From CAZRNB01 sp964601355 (GTDB lineage: Bacteria; Planctomycetota; Phycisphaerae; Sedimentisphaerales; Anaerobacaceae): a stretch of 26,662 nt of DNA. Shown in pieces: positions 7,309-15,135 of the stretch. The first letter of the stretch is position 1. Each line of letters opens with the position of its first letter. The notes beneath the pieces are model-generated. The model did not search any database, was not told the origin of the DNA, and saw nothing but the letters and a program-made list of their open reading frames with translations. A program made the translations under genes and the position numbers. The DNA lies in assembly GCA_964601355.1 (NCBI GenBank), contig CAZRNB010000030.1, positions 1 to 26,662 of the forward strand. Direction: 5' to 3'.

Positions 7309-9276
7309 ATGGCTTATGTCAGCAGCTTGGTCAGATGCCAGAAATCATATTGTTTGTCTTCTGTCTTTTGCTTTGACCGCTCCCTTACGGTCGCGGCTCT
7401 GCATCCTTTCGTCCATCGTCCTTCGTCTCTCGTCCCTCGTCTTACCGCTCCCTTACGGTCGCGGCTCTGTTACTTGTCTTCTGTCTTCTGTCTTCTTGTT
7501 ATTTTGGGCTGCCGCAGGGCCGAAGATACTTCTGGTAAGCCGGAGATCATAACAACAAAGACCGGCATAGAAATGGCGGCAATACCGGCAGGGGAGTTTG
7601 TGATGGGTAGTGACGATGGAGCACCGGACGAGAAGCCTGCACATCGGGTGTGGATTAGCGCGTTTTGGATGGATAGATTCGAGGTTGTGCAGGAAGAGTT
7701 CCGCAAATATCAGCTTCCAGACCCGTCTCATTTTAAGAGCCCAAAGAATCCTTTGGAGCAGATAAACTGGACCGACACCGCACTTTACTGCAATGACCGC
7801 TCAAGAGCAGAGGGGCTTGAGCCTTGTTATGATGAGCAGACATGGCAGTGCAATTTCAACGCAAATGGATATAGGCTTCCGACCGAAGCTGAATGGGAAT
7901 ATGCCGCTCGGGCAGGCTCAACGACAAAATATAGTTTTAGCAATGATGGGCGAAAACTTAAGGATTACGCCTGGTTTGCTGAGAATTCATCCGGCAAAAC
8001 ACATCCTGTCGGACAAAAGAAACCTAATCCGTGGGGACTTTACGACATGCACGGAAATGTTGTAGAGTGGTGTAACGATTTTTATTCGGAAAGTTACTAT
8101 GGGCAAAGTCCCGATAGAGACCCCAAAGGTCCGCATGATGGACAGGAAAGGATTATACGTGGCGGGGCTTGGAATTCCAGGGCTGATAGCTGCCGGTCAT
8201 CGTATCGAGCAGATGATCCTTCTATCAATGATACTTGCCTTGCGAGTGACGCCATAGGATTCCGATGTGTTCGAAATGCACATCGAGACGTATCGACCCA
8301 GTTAAACTCTGATGAAAATGATAAGGATATGCGAATGTCAAAAACAGGATTTGTTTATGATGATATATATTTAGAGCATAAAACTACGCCAGGCCATCCT
8401 GAATCGCCTCAGAGGCTAACTGCGATAGTCGAAAAATTAAAAGCAGATGGTTTATATCCTGAATTAATTCTGCTTTCGCCGAGACCTGCTTTGGTGGAAT
8501 GGCTTGCAACGGTTCACTCATCCGAATATATAAAGCGGGTAAAAGCAAGTTGCGAAAATGGCGCAGAGTATCTGGATTCTATGGATGTTCCAATATCCCA
8601 GAGGTCTTACGAAGCTTCACTTATGGCTGCGGGAGGGGTGCTGGCAGCCGTCGATGCGGTCATGCAGAAAAAAGTCACGAATGCTTTTTGTGCAGTCCGT
8701 CCGCCTGGCCACCATGCGCTGCCTGACCAGGCGATGGGCTTCTGCATCTTTAATAATGTTGCGATCGGCACAAGGTACGTCCAGAAGAAATATAATCTGC
8801 GGAAGCTGCTCATCGTGGATTGGGACGTGCACCACGGTAATTCCACCCAGGCAGTATTCTATGATGATCCAAATGTGCTATACTTTAGCGTCCACCAGTA
8901 TCCTTTCTATCCAGGCACCGGCAGCCAGGCGGAAAAGGGTAGCGAAAGAGGTTTGAATTATAATATCAACGTACCCTTGCCTGCTGGTTCCGGTGATAAC
9001 GATTACTTAAAGGCCTTTGAGGAAAAACTTAAGCCGGCAGCCCTTATCTTTTCGCCGGACTTTGTATTTATCTCTGCAGGCTTTGATGCTCACGAGGATG
9101 ATCTGCTTGGCGGCATGAAAGTCACGGAGAAAGGATTTGCAGAGCTGACGCGGATTGTTAAGGCTATAGCAGAGAAATGCTGCGAAGGTCGTCTTGTTTC
9201 CGTTCTCGAAGGTGGATATGATCTGGATGGGCTGGCGGCCTCGGTTGAAGCACATATTCGAGTTTTGATGCAGTAA
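7309..9276 (+). CDS. SUMF1-domain lipoprotein fused in frame to a histone-deacetylase-family domain
   Basis: One 655-residue frame holds two unrelated domains. Residues about 84-330 are a SUMF1/formylglycine-generating-enzyme-like domain (AAIPAGEFVMGS, RLPTEAEWEYAARAG, WGLYDMHGNVVEWC, IIRGGAW, GFRCVR). Only one of the two FGE cysteines aligns, so FGE activity is doubtful. Residues about 343-655 are an HDAC-family deacetylase with RPPGHHA, GFCIFNN, the zinc ligands in DWDVHHGN and SAGFDAHEDD, and GGYD. HDAC-family bacterial enzymes deacetylate polyamines, lysines or other amides. The N-terminal 67 residues are repeat-derived; a lipobox-like LVILGC ends at Cys68. A lipoprotein carrying an HDAC would be exported, which is odd. 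A good internal start at 8335 suggests that the HDAC is, or was, a separate gene. The true SUMF1 start is uncertain. Confidence 0.85.
   Translation: MAYVSSLVRCQKSYCLSSVFCFDRSLTVAALHPFVHRPSSLVPRLTAPLRSRLCYLSSVFCLLVILGCRRAEDTSGKPEIITTKTGIEMAAIPAGEFVMGSDDGAPDEKPAHRVWISAFWMDRFEVVQEEFRKYQLPDPSHFKSPKNPLEQINWTDTALYCNDRSRAEGLEPCYDEQTWQCNFNANGYRLPTEAEWEYAARAGSTTKYSFSNDGRKLKDYAWFAENSSGKTHPVGQKKPNPWGLYDMHGNVVEWCNDFYSESYYGQSPDRDPKGPHDGQERIIRGGAWNSRADSCRSSYRADDPSINDTCLASDAIGFRCVRNAHRDVSTQLNSDENDKDMRMSKTGFVYDDIYLEHKTTPGHPESPQRLTAIVEKLKADGLYPELILLSPRPALVEWLATVHSSEYIKRVKASCENGAEYLDSMDVPISQRSYEASLMAAGGVLAAVDAVMQKKVTNAFCAVRPPGHHALPDQAMGFCIFNNVAIGTRYVQKKYNLRKLLIVDWDVHHGNSTQAVFYDDPNVLYFSVHQYPFYPGTGSQAEKGSERGLNYNINVPLPAGSGDNDYLKAFEEKLKPAALIFSPDFVFISAGFDAHEDDLLGGMKVTEKGFAELTRIVKAIAEKCCEGRLVSVLEGGYDLDGLAASVEAHIRVLMQ
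7351..7498. repeat. Mosaic of three repeat families at the SUMF1 5' end
   Basis: Two pyrimidine tracts of the CTTCTGTCTT type (7355-7370 and 7473-7498) bracket two identical 26-base copies of ACCGCTCCCTTACGGTCGCG plus six more bases (7376-7401 and 7444-7469). Between these lies a TCGTCC-type tract (7402-7441). The 26-base unit contains GACCG/CGGTC arms. All of it is open in the SUMF1 frame, and the second pyrimidine tract encodes the hydrophobic stretch just before the lipobox. Confidence 0.8.
8323..8337 (+). promoter_or_regulatory. Internal ribosome site and start for a stand-alone HDAC
   Basis: AAGGA at 8323-8327 is followed 7 bases later by ATG at 8335, in frame. Starting there gives a 313-residue protein beginning MSKTGFVYDDIYLEH, the expected length and start of bacterial HDAC-family enzymes. 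No stop codon separates it from the SUMF1 domain. Confidence 0.6.
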
Positions 9277-9287
9277 AAGGGTGCTTA

Positions 9288-10664
9288 ATGTTATTTCACA
9301 CATGGCCTTTTGTATTATTCTTCCTGATTGTATATCCGGTTTACCTTGTATTGAAAGAGACAAGGTTTCGATTGCACTGGCTTTTGGTTATATCTTATTT
9401 TTTTTACGGCTGTTTCAATCCGCTATACCCGGTTCTAATCGCTTATGCGACTCTAATAGATTACGCCGTCGCTGTAAGAATGGAAAAAGGCAGCCACAGG
9501 AAGACGTGGCTTTTTGTCAGCATATTTAATAATCTTGCCCTGCTTTGCTTTTTTAAATATAGCAATTTTATTACCGGCAATCTGAACGTTCTATTCTCGT
9601 CGTTAGGTATTCCATACACCGTTGCTGAGCCAGGCATATTTTTGCCAATTGGCCTATCATTTTATACACTTCAGTCAATGGGCTATGTTATCGATTGCTA
9701 CCGCGGCAATATAGAAAGAGAAAAAAGCTTAATAGCATACGCAACCTTTGTTTCCTTTTTCCCTCGGTTGGTGGCCGGACCTATCGAAAGAGCCGGTAAC
9801 CTGATTCCGCAATTGTACAAGAGCCGAAAGCTATCGTGGCAGGATGTTGCAGATGGACTTTCCTTATTTATTGTGGGGCTTTTTAAGAAGGTTGCGTTGG
9901 CTGACTACTTGGCTCTTTATGTTGATAAGGTCTATGCCGCTCCTGAGCAATCTGAGTCAGCGGCACTTGTCCTGGCGACTTTTTTATTTGCATGGCAGAT
10001 TTATTTCGACTTTAGCGGCTATACGGATATGGCACGCGGCTTATCGCAGATGTTGGGCATTAGTTTGATGCTGAACTTCAACAATCCATACTTGGCTACG
10101 GGCCTGGGTGAATTCTGGCAAAGGTGGCATATTAGTTTATCGTCCTGGTTCAAGGATTATGTTTATATTCCTCTGGGAGGCAACCGTCACGGCCGGTTTC
10201 AAACCTACAGAAATATGTTTCTGACTATGGTAATCTCAGGTTTGTGGCATGGTGCAGCGTGGACGTTTATTATATGGGGTGCTGTACATGCTTTAGGACG
10301 CTTTTTAACGCGGGAGCTGGAAGGGACGTCGTTTTATAAAGAAAAGGTGCCAAGATTGGCAAAACAGATTCTCGTGTTTTCATTTGTGACCTTTGCGTGG
10401 ATATTCTTTCGGGCAGAAAGCATTAGTGACGCATGGATAATTGTAAAAGGAATATTCGCCGCCGGCTTAGCAAATCCTTATTGTCCATTGCTTGCTTTGA
10501 TTTTGATTTTTGCAGTTTGGCTTTGTCAGTTTATTTATGAATCGAGAATCAGGTGGATTCTTGAGCTGCGAGCCGTGCGTATCGGGATTGTTATTGCCAT
10601 AATTTTATACCTTGCTGTTTTTGCTCAATCAAGTGAGAAGGCGTTTATTTACTTACAGTTTTAA
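9288..10664 (+). CDS. MBOAT-family O-acyltransferase (AlgI-like)
   Basis: The 458-residue polytopic membrane protein matches the AlgI/DltB branch of membrane-bound O-acyltransferases. It has FLPIGLSFYTLQSMGYVID, FPRLVAGPI, the block LGEFWQRWHISLSSWFKDYVYIPLGGNR, and the conserved His in GLWHGAAWTF (His321). Such proteins pass acetyl groups across the membrane to exopolysaccharides or wall polymers. The start has AAGGGTG just upstream and lies 11 bases after the HDAC stop, so the genes are probably cotranscribed. The next gene is an SGNH-like protein, the usual partner type. The acceptor polymer cannot be told from the window. Confidence 0.92.
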   Translation: MLFHTWPFVLFFLIVYPVYLVLKETRFRLHWLLVISYFFYGCFNPLYPVLIAYATLIDYAVAVRMEKGSHRKTWLFVSIFNNLALLCFFKYSNFITGNLNVLFSSLGIPYTVAEPGIFLPIGLSFYTLQSMGYVIDCYRGNIEREKSLIAYATFVSFFPRLVAGPIERAGNLIPQLYKSRKLSWQDVADGLSLFIVGLFKKVALADYLALYVDKVYAAPEQSESAALVLATFLFAWQIYFDFSGYTDMARGLSQMLGISLMLNFNNPYLATGLGEFWQRWHISLSSWFKDYVYIPLGGNRHGRFQTYRNMFLTMVISGLWHGAAWTFIIWGAVHALGRFLTRELEGTSFYKEKVPRLAKQILVFSFVTFAWIFFRAESISDAWIIVKGIFAAGLANPYCPLLALILIFAVWLCQFIYESRIRWILELRAVRIGIVIAIILYLAVFAQSSEKAFIYLQF

Positions 10665-10698
10665 ATATTTTTACTTGAATAATTTATAGGGCAAGATT

Positions 10699-11829
10699 GT
10701 GACTTTGAGTAGTTATTCACGTTTAGCCGTCGCCGGTACGGCGACGAATGATGAACCTTTCGGTTCTAATTGCGTGCGGTTATCGGTACACGAATGGCTC
10801 ATTGTAGCGGTTATTGTCTCCGCCATGTTTTGCTTTTTACCTACACTCTGGGAGAAAGTCGAGAAGTTCGAGCCTGGGCCAGATTATCGTCTGCCGTATA
10901 AGTTAAATAGCGACTATTGGCTATACAAACGATACGGCCGTTGGGCCTGCCTGCAGGAAAAAACATTGCTTATAGGTGATTCGGTTGTCTGGGGACATTA
11001 TGTGTCCAGGAATAATACGTTGACTCACTATCTTAATGAAATTGTAGGCCGAGATATGTTCGTTAATATGGGTGTAGATGGCATACATCCGGTGGCATTG
11101 GCTGGTTTATTAAAGTACTATGGTCGTGACATCACAGGCAAAGACATTATTTTGCACTTTAATCCTTTATGGATAAGCTCCCAAAAGCATGATTTACAGA
11201 CCAAAAAAGAGTTCAATTTCAATCATCCTAAACTGGTGCCGCAGCTTATTCCAAGAATTCCGTGTTATAAGGTTTCTTTTTCTGAGAGAATCTCTTCTGT
11301 GCTTGAGCGTTATTTATCTTTCTTTTGCTGGACGTCTCATTTAAAAAAGGCCTATTTTGACGGCATGAGTTTGCCCGCATGGACTGTCGAGCACCCTTAT
11401 CAAAATCCTTTGAAGAATATTACTCTGGAGATACCTGCTTGCGATGACTATAATCTGAGCGAAATTGTTCCATGGTATGAAAGAGGTGTAGCGAAGGAGG
11501 ATATTCAATGGGTGGCTCTTGAGTCGTCTCTGCAATGGAAGTTTTTTAGACAAACCATTGGGCTATTAAGAGAAAGAGGAAACAGAGTGCTCGTATTGGT
11601 CGGCCCGTTTAACGAGCATATACTTAAAGGGAAAAGTATCGATATTTATCGTCAAATTAAAAGCGAAATCGAAGGTTGGCTGCGGCAGAATAATGTCCCT
11701 TACTTTATACCTTCGGCACTGCCAAGCGAAATGTATTGTGATGTAAGTCACCCGTTGAACGAAGGGTATGCTGAGTGGGCCGAGCAGCTTTTTAAAAATG
11801 AATCTTTCAAATTGAACATTTTGCATTAA
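10699..11829 (+). CDS. Membrane-anchored SGNH-hydrolase-like protein, probable O-acetylation partner
   Basis: The 376-residue protein has one N-terminal TM segment (about 35-53, LIVAVIVSAMFCFLPTLW). An extracytoplasmic domain follows with the SGNH block GDSVVWG (Ser95) and a C-terminal D-x-x-H (Asp348, His351 in CDVSHPLNEGY), which could form a Ser-His-Asp triad. Proteins of the AlgJ/AlgX/DHHW type cooperate with MBOAT transporters in polysaccharide O-acetylation. The start is a GTG with a weak ribosome site (ATAGGGCAAG). Codons 8-17 are the TTTAG-hairpin element copy B, so the extreme N-terminus is repeat-derived, or the true start lies further in. It lies 34 bases after the MBOAT gene. Confidence 0.8.
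   Translation: MTLSSYSRLAVAGTATNDEPFGSNCVRLSVHEWLIVAVIVSAMFCFLPTLWEKVEKFEPGPDYRLPYKLNSDYWLYKRYGRWACLQEKTLLIGDSVVWGHYVSRNNTLTHYLNEIVGRDMFVNMGVDGIHPVALAGLLKYYGRDITGKDIILHFNPLWISSQKHDLQTKKEFNFNHPKLVPQLIPRIPCYKVSFSERISSVLERYLSFFCWTSHLKKAYFDGMSLPAWTVEHPYQNPLKNITLEIPACDDYNLSEIVPWYERGVAKEDIQWVALESSLQWKFFRQTIGLLRERGNRVLVLVGPFNEHILKGKSIDIYRQIKSEIEGWLRQNNVPYFIPSALPSEMYCDVSHPLNEGYAEWAEQLFKNESFKLNILH
10722..10746 (+). repeat. TTTAG-hairpin element, copy B (inside coding sequence)
   Basis: TTTAG, C, then stem CGTCGCCG (10728-10735), loop GTA, stem CGGCGACG (10739-10746). It is translated as LAVAGTAT near the N-terminus of the SGNH-like protein. The same stem recurs, inverted, at 22675-22700. Confidence 0.75.
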
Positions 11830-11845
11830 GAAGGCGCATAGTATT

Positions 11846-13105
11846 ATGAATTCTCGCCAGAGAGTGCTAAAGGCCATCAACTTTGGATCAATAGACCGTG
11901 TTCCTGTAGATATGGGTGGGACATCATGGACTGGAATCCAGATTAGCGTCGTAGCAAAGCTGCGGCAGGCGCTCGGCCTGGACAAGAGTAGTGAGCCGGT
12001 TAAAGTTATTGAGCCTTATCAAATGCTTGGCGAAGTTGCCGCTGATTTGCAGGAAGCTCTCGGCCTTGATGTTGTTAATCTGCCGTCTCCGACAAATATG
12101 TTTGGTTTTGCGAACACAGGCTGGAAACCGTGGCGGATTTTTGATGGCACAAACGTTCTTGTGCCGGGCAAGTTCAACACCGAGCCAGAGCCGGATGGCG
12201 ATATCTTAATGTACCCCGAAGGGGACAAATCCGTGCCGGCTTCAGCAAAAATGCCTGATGGCGGGTTCTATTTTGACTCGATTAGACGACAGAAACCTAT
12301 TGATGATTCCAGGCTGAATCCGGCGGATAATCTTGAGGATTTTACGCTCATCAACAATGAAAACCTGGAATACTATGAACACAAGGCAAATGAGCTTTTT
12401 AAAAATACCAATCTGGCGATTGCAGCGGGATTTCCTGGAACTGCTTTTGGGGATATAGCGCTTGTTCCGGCTCCCTGGATGAAAGACCCAAGAGGTATTC
12501 GCGACGTCGAGGAGTGGTACATAAGCACCGTCACGCGGAGGGACTATATTAAGGAGGTATTCGCGGGTCAGGCTGAAATTGCCGTCGAAAATCTTAAGCG
12601 GCTTTATCAGGCCGTCGGCGATAAAGTGCACGTTGTCGCTTTGGATGGGACCGACCTTGCGGCACAGGAATCATTATTTTGCTCTCTGGACGGCTACCGC
12701 GACCTTTATCTGCCATATAGTAAGAAAATCAATAGTTGGATTCATGCTAATACTAAATGGAAGACGATGAAACATTGCTGTGGGGGCTGTGAGCCGTTGA
12801 TTGAGGGATTCATCGAAGCCGGCTTTGATATTCTGACGCCTATCCAGACTTCAGCAAGGGGGATGGATCCGAATTTGCTGGTCGAAAAATACGGCGGTAG
12901 GATAGTTTTTTGGGGTGGCGGTGTGGATACTCAGCAGACTCTGCCGTTCGGCACACCTGATGAGGTTTTTCAGCAGGTCAAGGAACGTGCCAAGATATTC
13001 AGCCGGAAGAATGGTTATGTCTTTAACACGATACACAATATTCAGTGTAATACGCCGATTGAGAATTTGTTGGCGATGTTCAGGGCTTTAGGCAGAGATG
13101 TATAA
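11846..13105 (+). CDS. Uroporphyrinogen decarboxylase (URO-D) family protein
   Basis: The 419-residue protein begins MNSRQRVLKAINFGSIDRVPVD, the typical opening of URO-D-superfamily proteins. It ends with the superfamily's barrel pattern (HCCGGCEPLIEGFIEAGFDILTPIQ, YGGRIVFWGGGVDTQQTLPFGTPDEV, GYVFNTIHNIQ). The superfamily contains HemE and cobamide-dependent methyltransferases of the MtaA/CmuA type. This divergent branch is common next to sugar-catabolism genes in planctomycetes and its reaction is not known to me. It is 16 bases after the SGNH gene on the same strand and is followed by convergent uxaC. It should not be annotated as HemE. Confidence 0.85.
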   Translation: MNSRQRVLKAINFGSIDRVPVDMGGTSWTGIQISVVAKLRQALGLDKSSEPVKVIEPYQMLGEVAADLQEALGLDVVNLPSPTNMFGFANTGWKPWRIFDGTNVLVPGKFNTEPEPDGDILMYPEGDKSVPASAKMPDGGFYFDSIRRQKPIDDSRLNPADNLEDFTLINNENLEYYEHKANELFKNTNLAIAAGFPGTAFGDIALVPAPWMKDPRGIRDVEEWYISTVTRRDYIKEVFAGQAEIAVENLKRLYQAVGDKVHVVALDGTDLAAQESLFCSLDGYRDLYLPYSKKINSWIHANTKWKTMKHCCGGCEPLIEGFIEAGFDILTPIQTSARGMDPNLLVEKYGGRIVFWGGGVDTQQTLPFGTPDEVFQQVKERAKIFSRKNGYVFNTIHNIQCNTPIENLLAMFRALGRDV

Positions 13106-13130
13106 TTGTTGAAAAATAACTGCTTTTATG

Positions 13131-13155
13131 TTTAGCCCGCTGATTTATCGGCGGG
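13131..13155. repeat. TTTAG-hairpin element, copy C (between convergent genes)
   Basis: TTTAG is followed by stem CCCGCTGA (13136-13143), loop TTTA and stem TCGGCGGG (13148-13155), 8 bp with one T-G pair. It sits between the URO-D gene and the convergent uxaC gene, where a stem-loop could serve as a bidirectional terminator. Confidence 0.75.
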
Positions 13156-13177
13156 TTATTATTGGGGGGTTAATCGT

Positions 13178-14596
13178 TTAATCCAGCTCCATTGGGAAAT
13201 AGTTTTTAGCGTTGTTAAAGCAAATGTTCTCAACCATTTTCCCAAGCAGTTCTAACTCATTTGGCAGAAGGCCGGCCTCGACGTCGCTTCCGAGGATATC
13301 GCACAGTAACCGGCGGAAATACTCGTGTCGTGGGAATGACATAAAGCTTCTTGAGTCGGTCAGCATTCCAACGAATCGGCTCAATAGACCCATATTTGAA
13401 AGAGCGCGCATTTGCTCTTCCATTCCGTCTTTTTGGTCGAGGAACCACCAGGCAGAACCGTACTGAATTTTGCCGGCGGCAGAGCCGTCCTGAAAATTGC
13501 CAATCATAGCTGCCATTAGGGCGTCGTCCCTCGGATTGAGATTGTAAAGGATGGTTTTAGGTAGTTTGTTTTGGCTGTCCAGCCGGTCGAGGAACCTGGC
13601 CAAAGGTTTAGCTATCTCGAAGTCGCCGATCGAATCGTATCCTGTATCCGGGCCGAGCGTCTCTAACATGCGCGTGTTATTATTTCTAAGGGCGCCGATA
13701 TGAAGCTGCTGAACCCAGCCGGATTCATAGTCCATCAGGGCAAGCTCAAACATCATTGCGGACTTAAATTTGAGGTTCTCGGAAGCATCCGGTTCCTTAC
13801 CGCTCCTGATTTTGTCAAAGATTGTTTTAATTTGTTTTTCGGTATAATCTTCAGAATAAGCAGTTTCGAGGCCATGGTCTGATAGTCGGCAGCCATTTTT
13901 ATGGAAAAAGTGATGACGTTGGCGAATTGCGTCAATGTATGAGTCGTAATCAGTTATTTCCATGTCGCAAATCTCTTCGAGCTTGTCGATAAATACATTT
14001 AGTGCCGGCAGGTTTTCGGCCGCCATAGCCTTATCCGGCCGCCAGGCCGTGTGAACTTTAACCTCGAAGCCGTCTTCTTTTATCTTCTTATGGTGCTCTA
14101 ATGAGTCGAGAGGGTCTTCCGTTGTGCAGACGAGCTTAACGTTCATCTTGCGGAGGATGTTGCGGACGCTGAAGGCCGGCGTTCGCAGCATCTCGCCGGC
14201 AGTATTGTAGATTATTTTTGCAGTGCTCGGATTTAACAATTTACTGCTTATGTTGAAGTATCGCTTTAGCTCAAGATGGGTCCAATGGTAGAGCGGATTT
14301 CCGAGGCAGTAAGGAACGGTATGTGCCCATTTTTCAAACTTGTCGTAATCGTTTGCATCACCGGTGATGTACTTTTCCGCTATGCCGTTTGTTCTCATTG
14401 CCCGCCATTTGTAGTGGTCGCCGTAAAGCCATATTTGGGTTAAATTATCAAACCGATGGTCGGCGGCAATCAGGTTGGCAGGCAGGTGACAGTGATAGTC
14501 GTATATGGGCATGTTCTTGGCATGCTCGTGATAAAAAGTCCTGGCGGTTTTGGTTTGCAGGAGAAAATCTTCCGACATAAATTGTTCGGTGTTCAT
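13178..14596 (-). CDS. uxaC: Uronate isomerase (glucuronate/galacturonate isomerase)
   Basis: The 472-residue product matches UxaC in length (E. coli 470) and sequence: MSEDFLLQTKTARTFYHEHA, the metal-site motif YDYHCHLP, GDHYKWRAMRTNGI, GNPLYHWTHLEL, and a C-terminal NICFNNAKNYF. UxaC interconverts D-glucuronate and D-fructuronate, or galacturonate and tagaturonate, in the cytoplasm. Possible starts are ATG 14617, 14596 or 14578. I choose 14596 because AAGGA lies 11 bases upstream and E. coli UxaC has a similar short lead before its M-T-E-D-F-L-L. The DNA upstream of 14578 is a low-complexity tract, so the first residues (MNTEQF) are repeat-derived. It is the last gene of the long minus-strand block. 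Confidence 0.95.
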   Translation of the reverse strand: MNTEQFMSEDFLLQTKTARTFYHEHAKNMPIYDYHCHLPANLIAADHRFDNLTQIWLYGDHYKWRAMRTNGIAEKYITGDANDYDKFEKWAHTVPYCLGNPLYHWTHLELKRYFNISSKLLNPSTAKIIYNTAGEMLRTPAFSVRNILRKMNVKLVCTTEDPLDSLEHHKKIKEDGFEVKVHTAWRPDKAMAAENLPALNVFIDKLEEICDMEITDYDSYIDAIRQRHHFFHKNGCRLSDHGLETAYSEDYTEKQIKTIFDKIRSGKEPDASENLKFKSAMMFELALMDYESGWVQQLHIGALRNNNTRMLETLGPDTGYDSIGDFEIAKPLARFLDRLDSQNKLPKTILYNLNPRDDALMAAMIGNFQDGSAAGKIQYGSAWWFLDQKDGMEEQMRALSNMGLLSRFVGMLTDSRSFMSFPRHEYFRRLLCDILGSDVEAGLLPNELELLGKMVENICFNNAKNYFPMELD

Positions 14597-14668
14597 TGTT
14601 TGTTGTTCCTTGTTCATTGTCCGTTGTTCATCGTCGACGAACTACGAACTCAAAACTCATAACTCACT
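14582..14668. repeat. Two adjoining low-complexity tracts at the uxaC 5' end
   Basis: Read on the minus strand, 14635-14582 consists of GAACAACGGACAATGAACAA-type units, with very little T. 14668-14637 (plus sense AACTCAAAACTCATAACTCAC) is of the AACTCAAAACT type also found at 25787-25821. The first tract supplies the N-terminal codons of uxaC. The second supplies the last codons and stop of the small gene at 14657. Confidence 0.7.
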
Positions 14669-14881
14669 TGTGTTCTTGTGATCTTTTTTTGGTGTAGGCG
14701 GCTCAAACTTTGCCATCTTCTGTGCCCAGTCAGCGATCTCGCTTTTGGTTTTTTGCAGGCGTTCGGACGTCGGCTTTGGCTGTTTCTTTTCCTCTTCGCA
14801 GACCTTGTGCATCCATATCGAGTAGGCTATCCATGCGATTGCCAGCACAGGCAGGGCTATTATCATAAAAATCTTATACAT
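14657..14881 (-). CDS. Small single-pass membrane protein of unknown function
   Basis: A 74-residue protein: MYKIFMIIALPVLAIAWIAYSIW forms one TM helix (about 4-23), followed by a charged, Lys/Glu/Pro-rich tail predicted to be cytoplasmic. The start has AAGGAAG 6 bases upstream on the minus strand, which supports real translation. It lies between gnd and uxaC on the same strand. The stop codon falls within a simple-repeat tract. No family recognised. Confidence 0.6.
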   Translation of the reverse strand: MYKIFMIIALPVLAIAWIAYSIWMHKVCEEEKKQPKPTSERLQKTKSEIADWAQKMAKFEPPTPKKDHKNTSEL

Positions 14882-14902
14882 AGCGTTCTTCCTTGGCCAA
14901 AA

Positions 14903-14952
14903 CCTGCGGTAAAACCGCAGGCTAAATATTTAGCCCCACGTTTAACGTGGGG
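14903..14952. repeat. Head-to-head TTTAG-hairpin elements, copies D and E
   Basis: Copy D (minus strand, 14926 to 14903): TTTAG, stem CCTGCGGT, loop TTT, stem ACCGCAGG. Copy E (plus strand, 14929-14952): TTTAG, stem CCCCACGT, loop TTA, stem ACGTGGGG. Their TTTAG ends meet in the 12-base palindrome CTAAATATTTAG (14922-14933). Copy E is followed by a T-rich run (TCTTTTTTTT), so it resembles an intrinsic terminator, yet no plus-strand gene ends here. Confidence 0.85.
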
Positions 14953-15042
14953 TCTTTTTTTTCTCCGCATAAAATACCAAATGTTAATGTTCGATACAAT
15001 TGCAATCAGGAAGTTTTTGAAAGAAGAACCCTGCCTATAGCA

Positions 15043-15100
15043 CGGGGCTAAATCCCCCGAAGGCGGCTAAATATTATTTAGCCTGTGGTTTTACCACAGG
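15043..15100. repeat. Head-to-head TTTAG-hairpin elements, copies J (degraded) and F
   Basis: Copy F (plus, 15077-15100): TTTAG, stem CCTGTGGT, loop TTT, stem ACCACAGG. Facing it on the minus strand is a degraded copy J (15071 to 15054: TTTAG, CCGCC, TTC, GGGGG, one G-G mismatch). Beyond that, another TTTAG (15052-15048) runs into CCCCGTG. The pair lies downstream of gnd and repeats the D/E arrangement with different stems. Confidence 0.75.
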
Positions 15101-15135
15101 TTCACATTAAGGTTCGTTCAAGCTTCTCGAAAATA

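Noticed and set aside
7309..7512. Long ordinary N-terminal domain of the SUMF1 protein
   Set aside because: This coding stretch consists of several repeat families and is also open in another frame, so it is not evidence of a real folded domain.
8558..8956. 132-codon frame within the HDAC region
   Set aside because: It is out of frame with a fully conserved HDAC domain and has no recognisable content.
11846..13105. Annotation as HemE (haem biosynthesis)
   Set aside because: The sequence is a divergent URO-D-superfamily member with a different context; only the superfamily can be supported.
14934..14962. Intrinsic terminator for a plus-strand gene
   Set aside because: The hairpin plus T run looks right, but no plus-strand gene ends there and the hairpin belongs to the TTTAG repeat family.
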